A stretch of 64,000 nucleotides of DNA from Chthoniobacteraceae bacterium (GTDB lineage Bacteria; Verrucomicrobiota; Verrucomicrobiia; Chthoniobacterales; Chthoniobacteraceae). Positions within the stretch are counted from its first letter, which is position 1. The number at the start of each line of letters is the position of its first letter. This document shows positions 50,262 through 56,336 of the stretch, piece after piece. A program made the translations under genes and the position numbers. Under the pieces are notes generated by a model that had not been told where the DNA came from, ran no database searches, and saw nothing but the letters and a program-made list of their open reading frames with translations. The DNA lies in the NCBI GenBank assembly GCA_947476045.1, contig CANJNZ010000011.1, positions 1 through 64,000 on the forward strand, read 5' to 3'.

Positions 50262-50808
50262 GCTGTCGGAGTGCGGCGAGGTGTTGTGGTGTGCCGTAGC
50301 CTTTGTGCTTTGCGAAGCCGTAGGCCGGATGGCGTGAATCGAGTTCTAGCATGATGCGGTCGCGTGTCACCTTCGCGATGATGCTGGCTGCGGCGATGCT
50401 GAAGCTGAGGGCGTCGCCGCCGACGAGCGCGGTTTGTGGAAAGGGGAATTCGCGCACGGGGAGTCCGTCAATGAGCACGTGGTCGGGCGTAAGTTGTCGG
50501 GCGGCGCGGCGCATGGCTTCGTGGGTGGCGCGGAGAATGTTGATGCGGTCAATTTCCTCCGGCTCGACGATGGCGAATGCGATGCGGATGTCGGCGCGGG
50601 CGGTGAGTTCTTCGTAGATGCGCTCGCGTCGGCGCTCGGTGAGTTGCTTGGAGTCGTTCAGCACGTCGTGCGTGAAACCGGCGGGGAGGATGACTGCCGC
50701 CGCTACGACCGGGCCGGCGAGCGGGCCGCGCCCGGCTTCATCTATGCCCGCTATAAAATGCAAACCTCGCGCACGGAGAGAATCCTCGTGCGCGAGGTTG
50801 CAGGACAT
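50158..50808 (-). CDS. rnhB: Ribonuclease HII
   Basis: Cleaves the RNA strand of RNA-DNA hybrids and single ribonucleotides in DNA. Catalytic acids are visible in [14 protein letters not shown] (DE) and [23 protein letters not shown] and [14 protein letters not shown] are also conserved. The protein is 216 aa. Compared with the remnant at 45643, the original TGA after VQQATLGL has become TGC, so the frame reads 13 codons further ([13 protein letters not shown]). The ATG at 50808 lies 15 bases after rplS, but the first codons form a GC-rich hairpin. A TTG at codon 16, six residues before IDEAGRG, is an alternative start. Confidence 0.93.
   Translation of the reverse strand: MSCNLAHEDSLRARGLHFIAGIDEAGRGPLAGPVVAAAVILPAGFTHDVLNDSKQLTERRRERIYEELTARADIRIAFAIVEPEEIDRINILRATHEAMRRAARQLTPDHVLIDGLPVREFPFPQTALVGGDALSFSIAAASIIAKVTRDRIMLELDSRHPAYGFAKHKGYGTPQHLAALRQHGPCPIHRRSFLPVQQATLGLCPPPRTRTPSSGA
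50172..50395. repeat. Direct repeat, copy B (rnhB-yraN junction)
   Basis: 224 bases matching copy A (45618-45796) apart from the 45 bases missing there and about ten substitutions. It contains the 3' part of intact rnhB and the first 30 codons of yraN, and borders the PSD1/DUF1501 insertion on the right. Confidence 0.92.
50764..50798 (-). terminator. Possible attenuator/terminator hairpin at the start of rnhB
   Basis: ACCTCGCGCACG (50764-50775) pairs perfectly with CGTGCGCGAGGT (50787-50798), loop 11. Read on the minus strand it lies 26 bases after the rplS stop and is followed by TTTGCATTTTAT. It falls on rnhB codons 4-15. It could end most rplS transcripts and leave limited read-through into rnhB. 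Confidence 0.5.
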
Positions 50809-50823
50809 TTTTCGCTTTGCGGA

Positions 50824-51192
50824 TTAAGCAGCGGCCTTGGCCGGTTGCTTTTGCTCCTTCACCGTCATCGCGGCTTTGCCGGTGCGGTTGCGGAGGTAGT
50901 TGAGAGCGGCGCGACGGACGCTGCCTTTGGTCTCGACTTCGATTTTGGAAATACGTGGTGAGTGCAGCGGGAAAACACGCTCGACACCCTCGCCGTAGCT
51001 GATGCGGCGGACGGTGAACGAGGAGTTGATCGCGGTGCCTTTGCGGCCAATCACGATGCCGGTGAATTTCTGCACGCGCTCCTTGTCGCCTTCCTTGACG
51101 ATGGTGTGGACGCAGACGGTGTCGCCGACGGTGAATACGTTGCGGTCTGCCTTGAGTTGTTCGTTGTTAATCTTCGAGATGATATTGGACAT
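50824..51192 (-). CDS. rplS: 50S ribosomal protein L19
   Basis: Large-subunit protein at the subunit interface. I start at the ATG at 51192 ([16 protein letters not shown]), giving 122 aa; the open frame runs 30 codons further but without similarity. [53 protein letters not shown] and [16 protein letters not shown] are diagnostic. It heads the ancestral rplS-rnhB-yraN unit and is divergent to tadA. Confidence 0.96.
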   Translation of the reverse strand: MSNIISKINNEQLKADRNVFTVGDTVCVHTIVKEGDKERVQKFTGIVIGRKGTAINSSFTVRRISYGEGVERVFPLHSPRISKIEVETKGSVRRAALNYLRNRTGKAAMTVKEQKQPAKAAA

Positions 51193-51230
51193 AAAGCGCG
51201 GAAAGGTTGGAAAGGGGCGGGGTATGTAGC

Positions 51231-51244
51231 GTATTGGCCAATAC
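51231..51244. promoter_or_regulatory. 14-bp palindrome in the rplS/tadA intergenic region
   Basis: GTATTGGCCAATAC is a perfect palindrome, 38 bases from the rplS start and 24 from the tadA start, in a 76-base divergent spacer. Position and symmetry suggest an operator, but no cognate regulator is known. Confidence 0.4.
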
Positions 51245-51268
51245 ACGCAACCGAAATCTCTGCCTGAT

Positions 51269-51742
51269 ATGCAAGACATCATAGACCTACATAGCGACCA
51301 CTATTTTATGGGCGAAGCCCTGCGGCAGGCGCACCGGGCCTGGGAGCACGAGGAAGTGCCGGTCGGCGCGGTCGTCGTGCGCGAGGGCCACATCATCGCG
51401 CGGGCCCACAATCAGGTCGAGGCGCTGAAGGACGCCACCGCTCATGCCGAGATGCTGGCCATCACGCAGGCCGAGAGTGTGGTGGAAAGCTGGCACCTCA
51501 ATGAATGCGACCTTTATGTGACCAAGGAACCCTGCCCGATGTGCGCGGGCGCGCTCGTCCACGTGCGGATGCGCCGGGTGATTTTCGGCTGCTCTTCGCC
51601 AAAGGACGGCGCGGCGGGCGGTGTGGTGGATTTGCTGCGGCATCCGAAATTGAACCACCGCTGCGAAGTGCTCAGCGGCGTGCGCGATCAGGAATGCGCC
51701 GAGTTGCTAAAAGCGTTCTTCCGTGAGCGGCGAGGGGGATGA
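51269..51742 (+). CDS. tadA: tRNA-specific adenosine deaminase
   Basis: Converts the wobble adenosine 34 of tRNA-Arg to inosine. The 157-aa protein keeps the zinc and catalytic residues: HAE in ATAHAEMLAI, and PCPMCAGALVHVRM. The opening HYFMGEALRQAHRAWEHEEVPVGAVVV and the late GAAGGVVDLL also fit TadA rather than a free-base or CMP deaminase. It converges with the serpin gene 20 bases downstream. Confidence 0.94.
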   Translation: MQDIIDLHSDHYFMGEALRQAHRAWEHEEVPVGAVVVREGHIIARAHNQVEALKDATAHAEMLAITQAESVVESWHLNECDLYVTKEPCPMCAGALVHVRMRRVIFGCSSPKDGAAGGVVDLLRHPKLNHRCEVLSGVRDQECAELLKAFFRERRGG

Positions 51743-51761
51743 GGGAAATAATCTGCGCATA

Positions 51762-53018
51762 CTACTTCCCCTTTTGTTCAGGATCGGTCACGCGACCGAG
51801 GAAGAGACACGCGCCGGTGGGAATGTGCTGAATCGCGAAGAGGAACGGGTGATCGACGCGAACTTCGATAGGCTTAGGTTTCTCCTCTGGCGCGGCACCC
51901 GGGAACATCGTAACCGCTGTGGCGGCGGCCGCCTCGGTGCCCTTCTCGTCGAGCGCGATGAATGTCTTGTGATAGACTTCCGATACAAACAGGTATTCGT
52001 CGGGCCTGCGCGGAGCCATCCGATCGAAATCCGCGCTGCCGGGCGGCATGTCGAACGCGGACTTCATGCCGAGTTGCTGAAGCACTAGGGCCAACTGCAT
52101 GGTGGGCGGTTCGATTTTAAACTTGGGAAGATGGAGAATCACTTCGCGCTCTTTTGCCGTGGCGCAGGCGGTGAGTGCGGCTGGCGAAAGTTTTGCCTCC
52201 ACTTCGGATACGCCTTTGATGTCATCGGGCAGGATGACGACGAATTGCAGATCCGCACCGATGTAGGGGATTCCGACGGTTGTATATCCGTCGCCTTTTG
52301 CGTAGCGGTAATCCGACTGGTTGCGCATGGTCGGCACGTTCTGCGCGGGGCCTCCATTGACATGAAACGGCGCTTTTGTGGTCGCTCGCTCGCTGAATTC
52401 GTCAGCCCACGCGGCCTTGAAGTAGAGCGCGTTCACGAGAACGAGACGCGTGCTTTCGTTCAATACTTGGGCTGGGATCAAATCGCGGATGCGGCCTCGG
52501 GTCTGGTTGGACACCCAGTTGTTGATGTCCCGAGTTGCGCCTGCTGCGTTCTTTCTAAAATCAAGCATCGCAAGAGGAGCACCGTAATTTGCCTTTACGA
52601 GCGATGTGAACGGAACGCGGAATGCGTAGTCCTTTTGTCCAAAGAGCCGGTTCGCAATATTGAGCGTGATGGGTTCGCTGGGCCCGCCGAATCGTTTTGA
52701 TTCGCCGGTGAGTTTGATGGACTTTGATGCCGCAGTCGCGAGCGAGTTTTGTAACGCGGCGAATGACCCGTGGATGGATTCATCGCCTTTCGGATAATGC
52801 AGCACGCGCTCCATTTCGGTCCGCGTCGCTCCCGCTGCACCGGCGAACGTCATCGCGAGCGCGGCTTGGATCGAATACGGGGAAATGCAGGCGTTGCCCG
52901 TCGCGGGAAGCGTCCGGTGTAGTTCGATGCCAAGTTGATTCACCGCGAGTGCGGCTGCGTCCGGCGTAGCGGGGTGTGCAGCAAGTGACATGGCGAGAAT
53001 AGCTGCGGAGATCTTCAT
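51762..53018 (-). CDS. Exported serpin (serine protease inhibitor)
   Basis: The start at 53018 (MKISAAILAMSLAAHPATPDA) gives a signal peptide; the frame reads 30 codons further upstream. The 418-aa protein has the serpin signatures ISPYSIQAALAMTFAGA, TLNIANRLFGQ, NNWVSNQTRGRIRDLIP, LVNALYFKAAWADEF and the end DHPFLFAIQHIPTGACLFLGRV. The reactive-loop hinge GTEAAAATAVTM has the small residues typical of inhibitory serpins, so it is probably functional against an extracellular or periplasmic protease. Serpins are patchily distributed in bacteria. The P1 residue cannot be fixed by eye. Confidence 0.92.
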   Translation of the reverse strand: MKISAAILAMSLAAHPATPDAAALAVNQLGIELHRTLPATGNACISPYSIQAALAMTFAGAAGATRTEMERVLHYPKGDESIHGSFAALQNSLATAASKSIKLTGESKRFGGPSEPITLNIANRLFGQKDYAFRVPFTSLVKANYGAPLAMLDFRKNAAGATRDINNWVSNQTRGRIRDLIPAQVLNESTRLVLVNALYFKAAWADEFSERATTKAPFHVNGGPAQNVPTMRNQSDYRYAKGDGYTTVGIPYIGADLQFVVILPDDIKGVSEVEAKLSPAALTACATAKEREVILHLPKFKIEPPTMQLALVLQQLGMKSAFDMPPGSADFDRMAPRRPDEYLFVSEVYHKTFIALDEKGTEAAAATAVTMFPGAAPEEKPKPIEVRVDHPFLFAIQHIPTGACLFLGRVTDPEQKGK

Positions 53019-53186
53019 TTTGGAGAGCAAGGTTGGAGTTATGACGTTCGCCGTAAGTAGCGTGTTAGGGAACCACCGGTTTATGCCGGCAAAAATGCAA
53101 AAGGACACGAAGCAAATATTACTACGTCGCTTGACTGTCCCCGGCTTGGTCTCCGCGATCTTTTTCAGGCTTCAATCGGTGTTTTC

Positions 53187-54164
53187 CTACAGGATCAACA
53201 TACAGTCGCCGTAGCTGTAGAAGCGGTAGTGTTCGCGGATGGCTTCGGCGTAGGCGCGGTGGATGAAGTCGCGGCCGGCGAAGGCGCTGACGAGCATGAG
53301 GAGGGTGCTTTTGGGGAGATGGAAGTTGGTGAGGAGGGCGTCCACGGCGCGCGGGGTGTAGGGCGGGTAGATGAAGATGTTGGTGCTGCTTTCGCACGCG
53401 GCGAGGGGGCGACCGAGGGTTTCGAGGACGCGGGCGGTGGTGGTGCCGACGGCGACGATGCGCTGGGCGGTGTTGATGGCGGCGGCGGTTTCGGCGCTAA
53501 CGACGAAGCGCTCGGAGTGCATGCGGTGCTGGGTGATGTCGTCCACCTGCACGGGGCGGAAGGTGCCGACGCCGACGTGGAGGGTGAGGAAGGTGTGTGG
53601 GATTTGCGCCAGCAGCTCGGGTGTAAAATGCAGGCCGGCGGTGGGTGCGGCGACGGCTCCGGGTTGGCGGGCGAAGACGGTCTGGTAGCGTTCGGCGTCG
53701 GCGGGATCAGGGCGTCGGTCGAAGTAATGGGGCAGGGGGATTTCGCCGCATTTTTCCAAATCCACGGGCGCGTCAAAGGCGACGATGCGTTCGCCGTCGG
53801 GCTCGATGCCGATGACTTTCCCCCGCACGCCGCCGACGGTGACTTCGGCGCCGATGCGCATTTTGCGCCCGGGTTTGACGAGGCATTTCCACGTGTGCGG
53901 GGCGTGGGCGGTGGGTTCGAGGAAGAAGAGTTCGATTTTGCCGTCGCTGCTGAAGGTGCGGGCGGGGATGACGCGTGTGTCGTTGAGCACGACGAGGTCG
54001 CCGGTGTGCAGGAACGTGGGGAAGTCGCGGAAGGTGCGGTGCTCGATGCGCTGTTCGGCGCGGTGCAGCACCATCATGCGCGATTCGTCGCGGCGCTGCG
54101 CGGGGTGGCGGGCGATGAAATCGTCCGGCAACTCGTAGTCGTAATCGGCGGTGAGGAGGCTCAC
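53187..54164 (-). CDS. queA: S-adenosylmethionine:tRNA ribosyltransferase-isomerase
   Basis: Makes epoxyqueuosine from preQ1 at position 34 of tRNA. The 325-aa protein starts at a GTG at 54164 (VSLLTADYDYELPDDFIARHPAQRRDESRMMVL). GDLVVLNDTRVIPAR, VAAPTAGLHFTPELL, LHVGVGTFRPVQVDDI, HRMHSERF and TNFHLPKSTLLMLVSAFAG are family motifs. The gene follows the NIL-domain gene by 12 bases and may be at the end of the thrC transcript. Confidence 0.95.
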   Translation of the reverse strand: MSLLTADYDYELPDDFIARHPAQRRDESRMMVLHRAEQRIEHRTFRDFPTFLHTGDLVVLNDTRVIPARTFSSDGKIELFFLEPTAHAPHTWKCLVKPGRKMRIGAEVTVGGVRGKVIGIEPDGERIVAFDAPVDLEKCGEIPLPHYFDRRPDPADAERYQTVFARQPGAVAAPTAGLHFTPELLAQIPHTFLTLHVGVGTFRPVQVDDITQHRMHSERFVVSAETAAAINTAQRIVAVGTTTARVLETLGRPLAACESSTNIFIYPPYTPRAVDALLTNFHLPKSTLLMLVSAFAGRDFIHRAYAEAIREHYRFYSYGDCMLIL

Positions 54165-54176
54165 GCGTCCGGTCGG

Positions 54177-54422
54177 CTATCCTTCGATGGTGTTGATTTC
54201 GACAGGCTCGACTTTCACGCCCTGCTCTTCGAGCCAGGCGATGGAGCGTTTGACTTCGTCGCGGTCGCCTTCGAGTTCGAGTGAGACGAGGCCGATTTCT
54301 TCATTCACGCTGCACTGGCGGATGTTGGTGATGACTTCAAATATCTTCCCCAACTCCCAGATGATGGGACGCGTGATGAGCTTGGTGGGGAACATGAGCC
54401 AGAGGCGGTGTTTGTCGGTCAT
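54177..54422 (-). CDS. NIL-domain protein
   Basis: A small 81-aa protein started at the ATG at 54422 (MTDKHRLWLMFP); an upstream in-frame extension would run through an inverted repeat. It matches the NIL domain, known from the C-terminus of MetN transporters and from proteins linked to sulfur/methionine metabolism. Segments such as PTKLITRPIIWELGKIF, ANIRQ-like TNIRQCSVNEEIGLVSLELEG and SIAWLEEQGVKVEPVE support this. It is third in a thrC, ThiS-like, NIL gene set. A sulfur-trafficking or methionine-sensing role is inferred from that context. Confidence 0.8.
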   Translation of the reverse strand: MTDKHRLWLMFPTKLITRPIIWELGKIFEVITNIRQCSVNEEIGLVSLELEGDRDEVKRSIAWLEEQGVKVEPVEINTIEG

Positions 54423-54427
54423 ATTCA

Positions 54428-54515
54428 ATTGCGGATTTCGGATTTGGGATTGCGGATTGGTGTTTGAATGGCGCACTGCGGGACGATCCGCAATCCGCAA
54501 TCTGAAATCCGCAAT
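54428..54515. repeat. Long imperfect inverted repeat between ThiS-like and NIL genes
   Basis: Two 30-base arms (54428-54457 and 54486-54515) pair with three mismatches around a 28-base loop. The arms are built from the short words GCGGATT and GGATTTC. It fills the gap between the two genes and looks like a dispersed intergenic palindrome; it may also form an mRNA hairpin. Confidence 0.7.
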
Positions 54516-54519
54516 CGCT

Positions 54520-54792
54520 CTAGCCGCCTGCGAGGGCGGGGGTGATGCTCACTTCGTCTTTGTCGCCGACGGGCGTGTTGAGGCCGTCGAGGAAGCGGAT
54601 GTCTTCGCCGTTCACATGGACGAGGATGAAGCGGCGGACTTCTCCGGCTTCGTCGAAGATGCGCTCTTTCACGCCGGGGAATGCGCGTTCGAGATTGGCG
54701 AGGACTTCGCCGATGTTCGCGCCTGCGGCGGAGACTTCGGAGAGGTCGTTGGTGAGTTTGCGGAGCGGTGTGGGAATGAGGACGGAGGCCAT
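54520..54792 (-). CDS. MoaD/ThiS-family sulfur-carrier protein
   Basis: The 90-aa protein is a ubiquitin-like sulfur carrier. It starts MASVLIPTPLRKLTND, has the middle AFPGVKERIFDEAGEVRRFILVHVNGEDI and ends in DEVSITPALAGG, the C-terminal Gly-Gly that is adenylated and thiocarboxylated. The VNGEDIRFLDGLNTPVGDKDEVSI pattern fits the MoaD/CysO/HcyS branch. It lies between thrC and the NIL gene, not near molybdopterin or thiamine genes, so a role in amino-acid sulfur assimilation is more likely. No dedicated E1 (MoeB-like) is in the window apart from tcdA. Confidence 0.85.
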   Translation of the reverse strand: MASVLIPTPLRKLTNDLSEVSAAGANIGEVLANLERAFPGVKERIFDEAGEVRRFILVHVNGEDIRFLDGLNTPVGDKDEVSITPALAGG

Positions 54793-54827
54793 GCGATTTA
54801 TGATTTACGATTTAAGATTTAAGATTT
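54793..54827. repeat. Tandem heptanucleotide repeat at the end of thrC
   Basis: Five consecutive 7-base units (GCGATTT, ATGATTT, ACGATTT, AAGATTT, AAGATTT on the plus strand). On the minus strand they read as variants of AAATCTT. They span the thrC stop codon and the whole thrC-to-ThiS spacer up to the ThiS ATG, so copy-number change would alter the thrC end or the spacing. Confidence 0.85.
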
Positions 54828-56093
54828 GGCGGCGGTTGCGGCCATGTCGGGGTTGTAAATTTGTTCCTCGAATTCGCGCAGGCTGGGTTTGATGAGGCGC
54901 AGTTCGCCACATTTGCCGGCGATGGCTTCCTGTGTTTTCAAGCCGTGGCCGGTGATGCAGAGGACGGCTTCTTCGTCGCGCGGGATTTTTCCGCTGGCGA
55001 TGAGTTTTTTCGCGCAAGCGACGGTGACGCCGCCTGCGGTTTCGGCGAAGATTCCGGCGTGCTCGGCGAGGAGTTTGATGCCGTCCACGATTTCGTCGTC
55101 GGTCACGTCTTCCGCGCCGCCGCCGGTCTGGCGCATGGCGTGGATGGCGTAGTAGCCGTCGGCGGGCGTGCCGATGGCGAGGCTCTTGGCGATGGTGTCG
55201 GGCTTTGGCACGGGCTTCACGATGTCGGTGCCGCGCTGCATGGCGTGGGCGATGGGGGCGCAGCCGGTGGCTTGTGCGCCGTGGACGGAAAATTTCGTTT
55301 CCTCGACGATGCCGACTTTGACGAATTCGTTGTAGGCTTTGTGGATCTTGGTGAGCAGGGAGCCGCTGGCCATCGGCGCGACGGTGTGGCGCGGGATGCG
55401 CCAGCCGAGTTGCTCGCAGATTTCAAAGCCCATCGTCTTGCTGCCCTCGGCGTAGTAGGGGCGGAGGTTGACGTTGACGAAGCCCCAGCCGTATTTGCCG
55501 GCGATTTCGGAGCAAAGGCGGTTCACTTGGTCGTAGGGGCCGTGGATGCCGATGACGTTCGTGCCATAGACGAGGGAGCCGAGGACTTTGCCCTGCTCGA
55601 GGTCGGCGGGGATGAGGACGTAGCTTTTCAGCCCCGCTGCGGCGGCGTTGGCGGCGACGCTGTTGGCGAGGTTGCCGGTGCTGGCGCAGGCGACGACTTT
55701 GAAGCCCAGTTCACAGGCGCGGCTGAGTGCGACGGAGACGACGCGGTCTTTAAACGAGAGGGTGGGGTAGTTGACGGTGTCGTTTTTGATGTAGAGCGAT
55801 TTGATGCCGAGCTTGGCGGCGAGGCGGTCGGCTTTGACGAGCGGTGTGAAGCCGACTTGCGCGCCGACGGTGGGCTCGCCGTCAATGGGCAGCAGCTCGC
55901 GGTAGCGCCACATGGTCTGCGGGCGGCTCTCGATGGCTGCGCGCGAGATGCTCGTGCGGATGGCGTCGTAGTCGTAGGCGGCTTCGAGCGGGCCGAAGTC
56001 GTATTCGCAGACGTGGATGGCTTTCTTTTCGTAAAGCTTTCCACATTCGCGGCACTTCAAGTTGCTAAAAAAGGGACGGTTGCTTTTGTCCAT
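54819..56093 (-). CDS. thrC: Threonine synthase or thrC-like PLP enzyme
   Basis: PLP enzyme converting O-phosphohomoserine to threonine. The 424-aa protein has an N-terminal zinc-ribbon-like part (CRECG near residue 14, HVCEYDFGPLEAAYDY); the usual fourth Cys is Asp here. The PLP lysine is in PTLSFKDRV, with ASTGNLANSVAANAAAAGL and AETAGGVTVACAKKL. The C-terminal tail MAATAAKS ends inside a heptamer repeat. Clustered with a sulfur carrier and a NIL protein, it might instead combine phosphohomoserine with carrier-bound sulfide to make homocysteine; this is inference. Confidence 0.88.
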   Translation of the reverse strand: MDKSNRPFFSNLKCRECGKLYEKKAIHVCEYDFGPLEAAYDYDAIRTSISRAAIESRPQTMWRYRELLPIDGEPTVGAQVGFTPLVKADRLAAKLGIKSLYIKNDTVNYPTLSFKDRVVSVALSRACELGFKVVACASTGNLANSVAANAAAAGLKSYVLIPADLEQGKVLGSLVYGTNVIGIHGPYDQVNRLCSEIAGKYGWGFVNVNLRPYYAEGSKTMGFEICEQLGWRIPRHTVAPMASGSLLTKIHKAYNEFVKVGIVEETKFSVHGAQATGCAPIAHAMQRGTDIVKPVPKPDTIAKSLAIGTPADGYYAIHAMRQTGGGAEDVTDDEIVDGIKLLAEHAGIFAETAGGVTVACAKKLIASGKIPRDEEAVLCITGHGLKTQEAIAGKCGELRLIKPSLREFEEQIYNPDMAATAAKS

Positions 56094-56116
56094 GGCGTTT
56101 ATATTTCTCGACCCTG

Positions 56117-56270
56117 ATCGAGAGTGGCGAAACGGGGACGGAACGCCCTCGCTTCGCTCTCATCTTCCCCCACGCCCGGAGGCGCAGAGCTGGATGGGGC
56201 ACCTGGTCCCCCGCTTGCGCGGGGCGGTTGCCGTGGCTTCATAGGGCCAGAACCCTCTGCCACTCTCGAT
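56117..56270. repeat. MITE-like segment bounded by 12-bp inverted repeats
   Basis: ATCGAGAGTGGC (56117-56128) and GCCACTCTCGAT (56259-56270) are perfect inverted repeats enclosing 130 bases without a gene. The inside has a CCCCGC/GCGGGG hairpin (56209-56224). It lies in the 243-base gap between thrC and the next gene. It could be a small non-autonomous element or a genome-specific repeat; no target-site duplication is obvious. Confidence 0.5.
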
Positions 56271-56319
56271 AAGAGCGGCGGGACTGTTAGGGGCGCGCAC
56301 TCCGCGCGTCAACGGATTT

Positions 56320-56336
56320 TTTCCGCAGAGCGGAAA
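56320..56336 (-). other. Hairpin directly after the membrane-protein stop codon
   Basis: TTTCCGC-AGA-GCGGAAA, seven pairs with a three-base loop, abuts the stop at 56337-56339. On the transcribed strand it is followed by A rather than U residues, so it is not a classical terminator; it may protect the mRNA 3' end. Confidence 0.45.

Noticed and set aside
54861-56117. 418-codon frame antisense to thrC
   Set aside because: Composition (Asp, Gly, Ala-rich) is that of an antisense shadow; thrC motifs are clear.
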